Shown: in pieces, positions 45,133-55,028 of the stretch | Numbering within the stretch: the first letter of the stretch is position 1 | Layout of the letters: each line of letters opens with the position of its first letter | Assembly (NCBI GenBank): GCA_035296965.1 | Contig: DATGZX010000171.1 | Span: 1 to 60,692, forward strand | DNA: 60,692 bases | Source: DATGZX01 sp035296965 | Lineage (GTDB): Bacteria; Planctomycetota; Planctomycetia; Gemmatales; Gemmataceae | Reading direction: 5' to 3' | Made by a program: the position numbers and the translations under genes | Notes under the pieces: model-generated | Told to the model about the DNA's origin: nothing | The model's database searches: none | Seen by the model: the letters and a program-made list of their open reading frames with translations, nothing else

Positions 45133-48100
45133 GAGCCGCTTTCCTGGCAAACTTGCGGTGCCACTTGCGGATCGGCATCGCGCCCCTGGAGTTGCTGAAC
45201 GAGACGTGCGATCAGACTCTGTTCCTGGCGGGCGGCCTCTTCATTGAGGTGTTCGAGGGGCCCTTCCCATTGGCTGCGGCGCATGAGCGTGCCGGGATCT
45301 CCCAGGATGATGAGCCTGGAGCGCGCACGCGTCAAAGCGAGCATCAGAGTGCGCGGGCTGTCGCCGTATGCAACCGGTCGATGCGTGTGGCTCCGGGTAA
45401 GGCTGAGGAGGATGACATCGGCTTCGCGCTGACGGAACGACATGGGAACGCCAATCTCCAAGTCCAATTCCGTTGCCGCAGGGACAGACTCCTGGATCAA
45501 GTGCCTGATTAATTCTGCCTGGGCAACGTACAGGGCCAGCACGGCAACGCGCGGCCTGGTTGGACCCGCGGTCAGTCCCGATGCCATGGCCGCCAGTTCT
45601 CGAACGAGGGCCTGTGCTTCCAGATAGTTGACGAACCCATAATTGGGTAATCGGAAACGCACTTCAACCGGCAGTCTTTCCCGATTGCGCGGGTCAGTCA
45701 GATCGAGTTCCAGCCCGGCTCCGCCCTTGCGCGGCCAGAGAGCCGAGTTCGGTGCTGCAGGGCCATGCCTCTTGCTGTGCTTGCCATTACGGTCACGGCC
45801 ATTTTCGCCGACGTTCAATGAGGGGACTGACACAAACTGGACGACGGAACGGGAACCATTTGCTTGCGAGAAGGAATCCGCGGAGGGTTCCGCATTGGTT
45901 TCTTCCCGAGGCTCAGACCAGCAGCCGTTGAGGAAGACCGCCAAATTGGAGTTCATGCGATGGAGGACATCGAGGCGGACAGTCCGGCCCAAGTCGCGCA
46001 GGCCTGAATGCTGCTGGAGCCATTCTTCAGCTCGCCGCCGGTGCCAGCCGGCCGCAAGGTCAAACTCGAGGCAACAGGTCTGCCAGGACATGTGCGCAGC
46101 GCCGCAGCCCTCTGTGGCCTCTGACCAGTTACCCAGCCGCTCACGTACCCCATGATCGAGGGCCACGGAAATATCATGAGCACACTCGCCGCCTGAGAGG
46201 CGAAGCACTAGGCGATCCGCTTTTTCCACCCAGCGCAGGCTGTGGTAGGTCGGCCTCACGGACAATTCTTGCAACTCGCGATAGACATACTGCTTCGCAT
46301 CCTCAATCGCCATGGACGGCGGGAAAATGATCTCGGCAAGGGTCGATTGACTCGCAGCCTGCCTCAAGATGCGCAATTCGATGTCCGGAGAGTCAGCAAC
46401 TTGCTCGCTTTCCAGGCGAGTCCGTTCCTCGGAAGATACCGGCCGCAGCCGGCAGCATAGGCGGCCATTCTCCCGGGCCCAGGTGTGGGGAAGGAAGCGC
46501 GGGTCGCAGTGGAGGTGGCGCCAGAGACGTTCGAAGGCATGGGGCGCTTTAAGAGTGGACAATTGATAGATAGAACGAACTCCAGATTTTGAATCACCTG
46601 GCTGGCTGAGGCCGTGCTGCCACGCTGGTTCACCAATCAGCACCCAGCGCCGAGCGCGACGTGCGACATTGAGAAACTCTGATTCAGTTACCTGATCCGC
46701 TTCGTCCAGAACGAGCAGATCAAAACACTGAGTCTCAGGGGCATCTTTGGCAACAAGATCGCCAAAGGTGGCGTCCTTGCCGAGGGCGGATGTCGTGGCC
46801 GCGACGACGTTGGCGTACGCCGGCAGGCGCTCCGCAAATGTCGTCTTGTTCTGATCCAGGTAGAGAGCCCACTGCCTGGCCCATTGCCGCCGCTCCTCGG
46901 CCGCAGCCAGCTCGCGCCGCCACTCTTCCTCCGCGGCTCGGACTGCCGTTGCCGTGACCTGTGCTGGTCGAGGCCCTTCAAGATGCAGCCGGCCCTCCTC
47001 TGCTTGCCAGGCGTTACGCAGGCCATCCCATTGCTGGTGCAGTTCATGCAAACGCCGGTCGAAGGCCACGGACCGGCGCTCCGCTTCGGCAGAAATCAGC
47101 AGCAACTTTTCCTCATGCCATTTTTGCTGCGCGTTCTCGCGTTGCTTTTGGAGGAGATGGATGCGCCCTTGAAGCTCAACCAGCTCTGCTTCCACTTGCT
47201 CCACCTTGGACGACAGCTCAAGCCAATCTTCCGCGAGGTTTTGTCGAAAAGTAGCTTGCCACCAGGAAACCGACCACCACCGTCCGCTGTTCTTCGCTTC
47301 GACAAGGGGTTGCATTGCAGACTGCGCAGAGTGCACTCCCTCTCGCTGCTTGCGGCAGTCTTCGAGTTGGCCGTTCAACTCCGCTAACATCTTGTCGATC
47401 TGGGAGAGCGCCTCTTGGTGATTGCGTTCACAGGTTGCCAAAGCGGCTATGAACTCATCGGCGGCCCCTGCTGGCGGGGAGGTCGTGCTGCTTTCCACCG
47501 TCTCTTGAATCTGCCTGCGGCCGGCCTCAATATGCTCGACCTCTTCCTGAAGCCGTGTCTGCGCCGCCGCAATGCCGGCGAGAGATTCCCAAACCGGCTC
47601 GTTCTGGCGCAGTCGAGTGCTCCGCTCGTCGGCTGCAGCCCCTTCCTCGTTTGCCCGTTGCACTGCGTGCGCGTGTAACGCCCGGAGACGCACCGGGAGC
47701 GTCAACGCGCGGGCGTGGGCAGCAAGGCTGTCGAGCGATTCGGCTGCGTCCAGGCATCGGAGGGGAAAAACGGCATCGCTAGGAGCGATCAAGGAAAGAA
47801 CTCGATCAATAGCGGCGGCGGAAGGAGCAAGCAACAGAATTCGTTGGCCCTTCAAAGCCGCCTGAAGGATGATTTCAGCAGCGATGCGGGACTTACCGGT
47901 CCCTGGCTGGCCCTGCACCAGGCAGATATCGGGGGTGTGCAGCGCCTTTGCCACCGCTTCGCGTTGAACTGAATCCAGCTCCACATCCCGGAAATTGATG
48001 ACACCGGGAATGAAAGGCTCGAGATTATCGATCCGCCCGCTCAAAAAGCGCGTCAACAGACGGCGCTGGAGATCGAGAGCTGCTCCGTTGTTCGTCAGAG

Positions 48101-48320
48101 GAAGCTGATGCTCGTAAACGACGCCCTGGCGCTGTGCCAGCGCCAGGAGTTCTTGCTGCTGTGCTGGCGAAGCGCTCTGGTAGAAGTCCTCCCACGAGGG
48201 ATAAGGGCGCTCGGCAGGCGGTCTTGCGGTAATCCCTGCTCGGGGTTGCGCACGGGAACCATCATCAATTGATGGGATTCCTTTTTGTGCTCCCGGAGCG
48301 GGACTTTCCCTACGAGTCAT
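45129..48320 (-). CDS. UPF1/Dna2-like superfamily 1 helicase with coiled-coil insertion
   Basis: A 1063-residue ATPase. It shows Walker A GQPGTGKS (137-144), motif II DEAD (540-543), a motif III-like GEPAWQHG (564-571), the UPF1-type motif V SFRQREADVILLSL near 965, and motif VI LALTRARSRLIILGD near 1005. Between motifs I and II lies an insertion of about 270 residues, rich in Glu, Gln and Arg, that looks like a long antiparallel coiled coil (about 225-490). No nuclease domain is visible. GAGGAA lies just before the ATG. It is the first gene of a two-gene operon with the winged-helix protein. Roles in DNA or RNA processing, repair or phage defence are possible. Confidence 0.9.
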   Translation of the reverse strand: MTRRESPAPGAQKGIPSIDDGSRAQPRAGITARPPAERPYPSWEDFYQSASPAQQQELLALAQRQGVVYEHQLPLTNNGAALDLQRRLLTRFLSGRIDNLEPFIPGVINFRDVELDSVQREAVAKALHTPDICLVQGQPGTGKSRIAAEIILQAALKGQRILLLAPSAAAIDRVLSLIAPSDAVFPLRCLDAAESLDSLAAHARALTLPVRLRALHAHAVQRANEEGAAADERSTRLRQNEPVWESLAGIAAAQTRLQEEVEHIEAGRRQIQETVESSTTSPPAGAADEFIAALATCERNHQEALSQIDKMLAELNGQLEDCRKQREGVHSAQSAMQPLVEAKNSGRWWSVSWWQATFRQNLAEDWLELSSKVEQVEAELVELQGRIHLLQKQRENAQQKWHEEKLLLISAEAERRSVAFDRRLHELHQQWDGLRNAWQAEEGRLHLEGPRPAQVTATAVRAAEEEWRRELAAAEERRQWARQWALYLDQNKTTFAERLPAYANVVAATTSALGKDATFGDLVAKDAPETQCFDLLVLDEADQVTESEFLNVARRARRWVLIGEPAWQHGLSQPGDSKSGVRSIYQLSTLKAPHAFERLWRHLHCDPRFLPHTWARENGRLCCRLRPVSSEERTRLESEQVADSPDIELRILRQAASQSTLAEIIFPPSMAIEDAKQYVYRELQELSVRPTYHSLRWVEKADRLVLRLSGGECAHDISVALDHGVRERLGNWSEATEGCGAAHMSWQTCCLEFDLAAGWHRRRAEEWLQQHSGLRDLGRTVRLDVLHRMNSNLAVFLNGCWSEPREETNAEPSADSFSQANGSRSVVQFVSVPSLNVGENGRDRNGKHSKRHGPAAPNSALWPRKGGAGLELDLTDPRNRERLPVEVRFRLPNYGFVNYLEAQALVRELAAMASGLTAGPTRPRVAVLALYVAQAELIRHLIQESVPAATELDLEIGVPMSFRQREADVILLSLTRSHTHRPVAYGDSPRTLMLALTRARSRLIILGDPGTLMRRSQWEGPLEHLNEEAARQEQSLIARLVQQLQGRDADPQVAPQVCQESGS

Positions 48321-49014
48321 CGAGGTTCCTCAGCGGCCATCCCTGCGCCCATTTTCGATTCTAGCTTGCTCCATACCGAGTTCCCAGCAAGGTCGAGTCT
48401 GGTTTGCGGCTGGTCCAATCGGCAAACCCACGGCTTGCCTTCCTCAGGCAGAGCGAATCGGGACACTCCCTAATCTGCAATTCGTTTCTATTATCCCGTG
48501 CTTTACGAGATGGTGTGCTTGAATTTTTACTTCTTCATAGATATTTCCTGGAAGGAGATTAAAGACAGCTTCGGATTTGAGGGGAGAAGTCGGCACCAGG
48601 ATTCCAGGTCCAGATAGTCCGCTGAGGGCTGACGCGTTGCCGAAGTCGGAGGCTGCCCGGTCCTCTGCGCCGAGTATAGCACGACTTCCGAATGCACAAA
48701 CTTACCGCAGCCACGTTAATTTTCTCGCGCTGATGCCATCCCAAGCCTGGTTCCGACAAGAGTCGCAGCGCCCGACCAAAACTCGTATTAGTATAGACGC
48801 TTTGGACACGCCAAGCTATCAAAACCTGCGCTTTCCAGGATGAAAAAGGCAAGCAGCATGGGCTTCTGCTCAAACGGTGCTCAGCAAGCGCCCCAGGTTC
48901 GTGCCTATGCACCGCGAAGGAGTTCCGTCTGCTCTAGCTTTCCGCCCGTGAATCCCTCGCGGCGCCAATCCCTCCCGGCGCCGTTCCCGTACAGTTCAGC
49001 GAACAACCAAGTTC
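48321..49014. other. Intergenic region upstream of the helicase operon
   Basis: About 690 bases between two minus-strand genes. It should carry the helicase promoter near 48330-48560; bases 48480-48560 are AT-rich. Short frames near 48560-48910 have no convincing protein features. No repeats or strong hairpins are seen. Confidence 0.5.
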
Positions 49015-50523
49015 TTACTCTCCTTCGTCGACGCTGATGACTTCGATCGACAGTTTCCCCATAACCGCCCAGATGTCGAGCAATGGCGTCAAGGACTGCT
49101 CGTTATGCCAGCTGTTGGCTGCGATTTTGATGTGCGTCGCCCCCACGTGGCCAAGAGTTGCATCAAGGGGGTACCATTGCCCGTCACGCCAGACCTCGGT
49201 CCACATGTGGAAAGCCATGATGGGCCTGCGCTGCTTGTTAAGTCCATAGACCAGTCCCAGGACTGGCCTTGCCGGGATGCCTTCGGCCCGGCACATTGCA
49301 GTCGCAAGCATGCTATGCTGGCGGCAATCGCCACGCTTGATCTTCGCCACCTCACTCGCCGGGATAAACGCTACACCGTAGGAATTGTCGAGGTTGTTCT
49401 TCACCCACCTTTGGACCCGCTGTGCCTTCTTCCATAAATCGGGTTCGTCGCCCACTGCCTCGCGGGCGAGTTTCTTGATTCTGAGGTCATCGCTATCCAG
49501 CCAATAGCAACTTTTAACGTACTCCTCGCCGGGCTCTGCCGCCTTACCCGACGGATGTGCGGGAGGCAACGCCTTGACTGCCATTTCGAACGCATCGCCG
49601 CGGGCATTCCTTGCAGTTTGCCTAGCGTCCGGGGCAAATGCTGCCGCCGGCTCCTTGTTTCCCTTCACGGTGATGCGGTATACGGCCGAGCGCGCGCTGA
49701 TCGACGGCGCGATACTTCTATTGAGAGGGATGAAGGACGCTTCAAGAATCTCGGCCCCGGGTCCGGCGTTCGCTGCAACAGGCCCAGCGCTGCGATAGAG
49801 AACCATGTCACCCAAGGGAGGCATGGGAGCCTGGGAGCGGACAGGAAGCAGCTTATCGTCGAGCCACATCGTCAGAGTTGGAAGTTGTACGGCACCGTTC
49901 GACGCGACGATTTTATCGGGCTGGATTTCCACTCGGAGCAGCCGCCTGGGACGGCCCTGAACCTCGACCTTCTCGAAGTCCTTGACGGTGACGCGGTTCG
50001 TAGCGACCATGCTCACCATCGGCTCGAAACTCAGGAATGTGAAAGTATCGCCTGGCTTGACCTTGCGGTCCCGAAACATCGTTTCCTGCCGATAAAGGCC
50101 GAGGACCTCATCGTTCCACGGGTTCTGCTTGTTGTATTGGGTGCTGCCCGTCACCTGCATGTCAAGTTTGCCGTCTGCGACGGTCCCTTTCATGATGACC
50201 TTGCCAAGCTCGCCGTTGTCCTGCAGCAACCAAACCCCGGTGACCTTGCCATCTGCGGTCTCGTCGCTGCCATTCTCCATCTGAATCTTGAACTCCCGGC
50301 CGTCGCGTCGAAGCGTCATTTTCAGGGCAGTCGTGGTGCGCAGGATTTTCTTGCCAGCTTGCTCGATCTCACGAACAACCGTATGAACCGAGCCAGCTTT
50401 GGCGCCCTGGAGATATGCGACGTTCCAGATATCTTCGATGATTCGGCCACGAGGCTCCGCGGCCACCGCGTGATTGGCAACGAGGACGAGAAATCCGAGG
50501 CACCAGGACCGAGATAGACGCAT
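49015..50523 (-). CDS. Exported transglutaminase-like protein
   Basis: A 502-residue protein with a signal peptide (CLGFLVLVANHAVAAEPRG, residues 7-25). A beta-rich N-terminal half is followed by a transglutaminase-like (papain-fold) domain at about 350-480. The catalytic set is visible: Cys in GDCRQHS, His in AFHMWTEV and Asp in YPLDATLGH. AGGAG lies eight bases before the ATG at 50523. Such planctomycete proteins are thought to act as peptidases or cross-linkers outside the cytoplasm; the substrate is unknown. Confidence 0.92.
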   Translation of the reverse strand: MRLSRSWCLGFLVLVANHAVAAEPRGRIIEDIWNVAYLQGAKAGSVHTVVREIEQAGKKILRTTTALKMTLRRDGREFKIQMENGSDETADGKVTGVWLLQDNGELGKVIMKGTVADGKLDMQVTGSTQYNKQNPWNDEVLGLYRQETMFRDRKVKPGDTFTFLSFEPMVSMVATNRVTVKDFEKVEVQGRPRRLLRVEIQPDKIVASNGAVQLPTLTMWLDDKLLPVRSQAPMPPLGDMVLYRSAGPVAANAGPGAEILEASFIPLNRSIAPSISARSAVYRITVKGNKEPAAAFAPDARQTARNARGDAFEMAVKALPPAHPSGKAAEPGEEYVKSCYWLDSDDLRIKKLAREAVGDEPDLWKKAQRVQRWVKNNLDNSYGVAFIPASEVAKIKRGDCRQHSMLATAMCRAEGIPARPVLGLVYGLNKQRRPIMAFHMWTEVWRDGQWYPLDATLGHVGATHIKIAANSWHNEQSLTPLLDIWAVMGKLSIEVISVDEGE

Positions 50524-51017
50524 TAGAAGGCTCCTGTCAGAAGGACAAGGGCATGATACTCGAGCCCAGCGGAGCAACCGGCCAGGGCGGCTCGCTTAGG
50601 GAGTTGTCGGCATTCCGCTCCCGCATCGTGAGGGAAGAGGCGATGGACGAATCCTGCTAGCGCATGGCCCGCCGTTCTCTCGCGCCCAGCAATCCCATCA
50701 TACCCGGCCGGACCGCCTAGCCAATGGGAGAAATCCTCTTCAGAACTCCAGGTCCAGGGCCAAAACCGGCGATGGGAATGTCTCACCACATGCTCATGTC
50801 ACCGCACGATGCACCAAGCGTCCAACCCGCGCAAAGCATCCCTCCCCAATGACTTTCATTTTGGCATTCCCGGCGAAGGTAGAATTGGCTTGGCGGATTG
50901 GCCAGTGGGCCAATCGCAAACTATAGTTGTGAAGACAACCGCATTCCCCGCGGCCGGACCCATGCCGGAACCATGACAGGCCGTCTCCCTTCCCGTTTCC
51001 CAAACCAGGGTGCGCAA
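50524..51017. other. Divergent intergenic region
   Basis: About 490 bases between the leftward transglutaminase and the rightward unknown gene. It should contain promoters for both. The plus-strand frame is open from 50898, but this upstream part does not look conserved. No gene is seen. Confidence 0.45.
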
Positions 51018-51644
51018 GTGAATCCAGAGAAGTTAGTATCCCATCTCCAAGTGGATCACTACGGGGACTTCTGGCTGACAGAAGCTATACGCCCATCCCT
51101 CAACTTGGAAATTGTGCCCCGCGAGGGCTACCGTGTCGATACTTTTCGCGATGAGCAAGCCGGTTTGGAAGTGCCGGTCCTAGTGGCTGCCGTATCGCGC
51201 GAACGCCTCTTCGACCTGTTCCTCGAATTTCTCGACCCCCTAGGCGAAGTTGTTGACGTAGTCGTTGAAACCAGTCATGCCAGCGAAGGAGGAGCCCACC
51301 AAGACCTCTACCGAGAGCAGATCGACCTACCGGTATTAAAGAGCCACTGCTGCGACTTCGAGGAGATCCTCCTGCATGACGGTTGCACCGGCGTTGCCGT
51401 GATAGGCGCCGAGGGACCGATGGAAGTGCAGTTCGACGAGCACAAGCTTCTCGTGGTATACGCCCGAAACCTCAAACCATTCGAGCGAATCCTGCGCAGC
51501 GCAGGTCTCAAGAGAGACGACAAACTCAAGGTCATCACGGAAGCAGAGCACCTGCACAGCACAGAGCCCCAGTATGCCGCCGCTTTCGAACAATTCTGCT
51601 ATCGACTGGGAGTCGGCGAAGCAGCCGAGCACGTTAGCTGGTGA
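51018..51644 (+). CDS. Cytosolic acidic protein of unknown function
   Basis: A protein of about 208 residues, acidic, with no signal or membrane segment and an alternating strand/helix pattern. Examples are VPVLVAAVSRERLFDLFLEFL, split into LVAAVSRERLF and DLFLEFLDPLG, and DDKLKVITEAEHLH. I chose the GTG at 51018 (AGGGTG upstream); in-frame ATGs at 50973 and 50898 are alternatives. It looks like a conserved planctomycete protein, but I cannot name a family. Confidence 0.78.
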   Translation: MNPEKLVSHLQVDHYGDFWLTEAIRPSLNLEIVPREGYRVDTFRDEQAGLEVPVLVAAVSRERLFDLFLEFLDPLGEVVDVVVETSHASEGGAHQDLYREQIDLPVLKSHCCDFEEILLHDGCTGVAVIGAEGPMEVQFDEHKLLVVYARNLKPFERILRSAGLKRDDKLKVITEAEHLHSTEPQYAAAFEQFCYRLGVGEAAEHVSW

Positions 51645-51778
51645 GCGCCTGTAGCACAAGCTGGCAGCTTGTGCCCTTTCATCGACTTCGCGCCGGCAAC
51701 GGTTTCCCAAACGACCTATAGGTCGAATAAGTCCCATAGGACCGTCCATCCGGAGCGCTAGCGGCTCGTTTTTTCAGT

Positions 51779-53119
51779 TCAGGGCAGGGGCAGATCCTTG
51801 AACTCGAACGGCACCTCGTGCTCCATGAGAATCCAGGCGTAATAGACCAGCTTTACAGGAGGCCCGACATTGGGGCCGGCGGGCTGCACCGTCAGGGTGA
51901 GCTGGGTGCTGGTCGGCGAGTTTGTGCCGATGCTGTTGAAATAGAAGTGGTGTTTGTTGCCCTTGTTATCGAGGAGTTCGATGCGCTGCTGCAAAGAATT
52001 GATGCGCGTGTAATCACCGGGGTTATCCTTGCTGTCCTCGTTGATGGAGATGCGCATCTGGTATTGCTTGCCAGGCATTTCAGAGATGTCTTCAATATGG
52101 AACGTGGCAGCGTCTACCTTGAACTTTTTGCCCTTTGAGGACGTTAGCTTGTCGGTAACGACGGCCGGCTTCTGATCAGCCAGGAGCGTTACGGGAATCA
52201 GCCCCTTGAGAGTTTTAACCGTCCGTGCTGATTTGTAAGGCCAAATTAGGTTGGCCTGAGTCTGGTGGAAGTAGCTGCGATAGCCGCCACCGTAGTAGAA
52301 GCGCTGATTCCACATCGCGTTGCCATTGACATCGTTGACGGGCAGCATCGAGTGTTTTTCTTCGTCCTCGGCTACCGTCAGTTTAACCGCCCCAACCTTG
52401 ATAATCGGCAGCTTGGGCTCAACAGCAATGGTCAGATTCACGTTGAGCGATTCGCTGCCCTGCTGTGCCTGCTGAAAATTGTTCCTGAGCACCTGGCCGA
52501 AATTGTTATTGCGGTTATAGAAGAAGCCGGTGGCCATCACCTTGAACGGCCCGATGTAAGAGTTGAACGGCACGTAGCTATCCTGGGAGAACAGGTGCAG
52601 GCTGTCATCTCCCCAATAGTTTTGCTGGAGTGCCATCCCACTCGCTTCGCAGACCTTGTCGAGCGCTTCCCAGAAGGGCAGCTTATCGAAATGAAACGTG
52701 TAGACAGCCTTGTCGGTCGCGGGATTGATTTGCCCGTCGAAGGGCGCGATCTTGTAGCCGGTCTGCTTGGAAAGCTCCGTGAGCACGGCGCGGATCGGCT
52801 TATTGGTCATGTGGAGCGTGACTTTTTTGGGCATGAGCGTCACGCTCCGCTCGAGCGGTGGGATAATCTCATCCAGGCGCCGCCGAACTTCCGGGTCGGG
52901 ATGGGAGCGGCCCTTCAACAATTCGGGCAAGGCATCGGCGCCCAGACCGGCGAGAGCCTTGCTTGCTTTGTCCCTCGTCCGGAAATCCTTATCCGCCAGT
53001 TGGTTAACTAATTGCTCCACAGAGGAACCGGCTAGATGCCGGGGCGGTGCCGTGTCCGCATGGAGGGCGGAAGTAATGCTAAACCCCATGACCGCTGCCA
53101 AGCAAATAAAGCGGGCCAT
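51779..53119 (-). CDS. Exported protein with HEAT-like and secretin-short-domain-like parts
   Basis: A 446-residue exported protein. After the signal peptide (FICLAAVMGFSITSALHA), residues 30-88 hold a short HEAT-like repeat (VEQLVNQLADKDFRTRDKAS, ALPELLKGRSHPDPEVRRRL). Residues about 95-160 resemble a secretin/TonB short domain (VTLHMTNKPIRAVLTELSKQTG). The C-terminal 280 residues are beta-rich. This combination is common in planctomycete exported proteins. AAGG precedes the ATG. Function unknown. Confidence 0.85.
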   Translation of the reverse strand: MARFICLAAVMGFSITSALHADTAPPRHLAGSSVEQLVNQLADKDFRTRDKASKALAGLGADALPELLKGRSHPDPEVRRRLDEIIPPLERSVTLMPKKVTLHMTNKPIRAVLTELSKQTGYKIAPFDGQINPATDKAVYTFHFDKLPFWEALDKVCEASGMALQQNYWGDDSLHLFSQDSYVPFNSYIGPFKVMATGFFYNRNNNFGQVLRNNFQQAQQGSESLNVNLTIAVEPKLPIIKVGAVKLTVAEDEEKHSMLPVNDVNGNAMWNQRFYYGGGYRSYFHQTQANLIWPYKSARTVKTLKGLIPVTLLADQKPAVVTDKLTSSKGKKFKVDAATFHIEDISEMPGKQYQMRISINEDSKDNPGDYTRINSLQQRIELLDNKGNKHHFYFNSIGTNSPTSTQLTLTVQPAGPNVGPPVKLVYYAWILMEHEVPFEFKDLPLP

Positions 53120-53423
53120 GCGCGTGACCTTTCTGAAAGGGCGAGGAAGGGGACCCCTCGGCTGGTTCCTTCAAAGAACCCAGTATACATTGTCAAACAT
53201 GGGCAAAGCAAGTATTCGGGTACAGGTGCGCAGGGCCAAAAGTGGTTCCTTTGTTAAATTGGTAGGGTTCCGCAACTTGGTCCGCAGGACCCCTGACTGC
53301 ACGGGCTCACCGGAAATCCTTGCCTGGACTTGGCGCCGGCACGTGACCTGGCTTTGCCGTAACTCCCTGGTACGCTAAAATGTTGAAGTACGGAGAGGAG
53401 AAACGGACGGAGACCTCCTGCTT
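53120..53423. other. Divergent intergenic region, no gene seen
   Basis: Three hundred bases between the leftward HEAT-like gene and the rightward M48 peptidase. A TATAC box near 53182 could belong to the leftward promoter. Nothing else is recognised. Confidence 0.45.
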
Positions 53424-55028
53424 ATGCCGTTCCTGCTATTGCTGCTGTTGACGGTTGCTTGTCTTCCCGTCAAGTGGCCAGCTCCACCCGATTGGGTTGA
53501 ATCCTTCGGAAGCCTGGTACTCAGTATCCTTGGAATCGATACGCCTAACCGGGGCGCCTTCCTGGGAAGCACTATGTTGACCTGGCTGGGCGTGGCCCTC
53601 GTGACGGCAATGGCGCTGGCCTGGACCTGGCACTTACGTTTCCGACTTGCGCGCCAGCCAGAGCGACGAAATCGTTTTCTTCATGAGCATGCGGCCTGGC
53701 GTTTCTATCACCTGATTGGTCTCTTCATCGTCTATGGGTGTGCGCTCTATGTATTGGGATGGGGTTGGGCCGCGCAGGGTGGGGCCACCAAGGGGAGCGC
53801 GGAGTCTCCTGGAGTTCTCGGGACAGAGCTATTCATTCTAGCGCCGTTCCTGGTCGGTTTGGTCCTTGCATGGGCCATTTTCTACGACGCCGAACGCGCC
53901 TTGCATGATGCCTCGCCCGCCGGCGCAACTCCATACTGGAGCCGAGGCGCGTGTATTCTCTTCCACGCCCGGCAGAATCTGGCACTCGTTTTCATTCCCG
54001 TATTGCTCCTACTCACCGTGAACGGATTACCCAGGCTATTGCCCGAACAGGAAGACGGCAGCCAATTCCTCGCCAGTGGCATCACGCTGGCGGCCGCACT
54101 CCTGGTCTTCGTCTGCATGCCGTGGACGATCCGCCTGGTACTTGGACTCAAGCCGATGCCCTACGGCCCGTTGCGCGATAGGTTGCTGGCGGCAGCGCAA
54201 CGCTTGCACTTCCGGTGCAGCAACATCCTGATGTGGAACACCCGTGGCGGCGTCGCCAACGCGATGGTTGTCGGCATTGTGCCGTTCTTGCGCTACGTGG
54301 TCCTTACCGATCGGCTCGTCAGCGAGATGACCCCATCGGAGGTCGAGGCCGTGTTCGGCCACGAGGTCGGGCACATCAAACACCGCCACATGATCTACTA
54401 CCTTGCTTTTCTCCTCCTCAGCCTGGGAGTGCTGGCGGAGCTGGAGATGGTGATCCGGGAGAATGCGAACTGGCACTCGCTGCCGGACCTCAGCTCGCGG
54501 CAGGATTTGGCAGTACTACCCATGGTCGCTTCGCTAGGCGCTTACATCTTCCTGGTCTTCGGCTTTCTCTCCAGGCGCTGCGAACGCCAGGCCGACATCT
54601 TTGGCTGCCGTGCGGTCTCGTGCGCGCAACGCGATTGCGTCGGTCATGAGGACGGCGCCGCTCTAACGCCGCGCGGGCATGGCTTATGTGCTACGGGCAT
54701 CCATACGTTTATCAACGCCCTGGAAAAGGTTGCTTATCTGAATGGAATTAGCCGCGATCGGCCAGGCTGGTTGCAATCGTGGCAGCATTCGACGATTGCC
54801 CGCCGCGTTGCTTTCTTGCAACGCGTTCTTGTGGATCCGGCCGCAGAGTCTCGGTTTCAGCGGGCCGTAGGATTGGTCAAATGGGCGCTCTTGCTGGGGC
54901 TCGGTACCCTTCTCCTGTTCCTGGGCGTTTCCTGGGGCTGGGATGCACTCTCTCCCTTCCCAAATTCAGGACCACAGGCGCCTGTCAGCGCACCAGATAC
55001 GGGAGCACGTACGGACCTTTCGGAATGA
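53424..55028 (+). CDS. M48-family membrane metallopeptidase
   Basis: A 534-residue membrane peptidase related to HtpX/Ste24. It has about seven membrane helices. The zinc motif HEVGH is in VFGHEVGHIKHRHM near residue 310, and a downstream third-ligand block ERQADIFG lies near 389. Typical members degrade damaged membrane proteins or process lipoprotein-like substrates. A short Cys/His-rich stretch after the third ligand (SCAQRDCVGHED) is unusual. The 3' end overlaps the convergent LarA gene by 44 bases. Confidence 0.9.
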   Translation: MPFLLLLLLTVACLPVKWPAPPDWVESFGSLVLSILGIDTPNRGAFLGSTMLTWLGVALVTAMALAWTWHLRFRLARQPERRNRFLHEHAAWRFYHLIGLFIVYGCALYVLGWGWAAQGGATKGSAESPGVLGTELFILAPFLVGLVLAWAIFYDAERALHDASPAGATPYWSRGACILFHARQNLALVFIPVLLLLTVNGLPRLLPEQEDGSQFLASGITLAAALLVFVCMPWTIRLVLGLKPMPYGPLRDRLLAAAQRLHFRCSNILMWNTRGGVANAMVVGIVPFLRYVVLTDRLVSEMTPSEVEAVFGHEVGHIKHRHMIYYLAFLLLSLGVLAELEMVIRENANWHSLPDLSSRQDLAVLPMVASLGAYIFLVFGFLSRRCERQADIFGCRAVSCAQRDCVGHEDGAALTPRGHGLCATGIHTFINALEKVAYLNGISRDRPGWLQSWQHSTIARRVAFLQRVLVDPAAESRFQRAVGLVKWALLLGLGTLLLFLGVSWGWDALSPFPNSGPQAPVSAPDTGARTDLSE

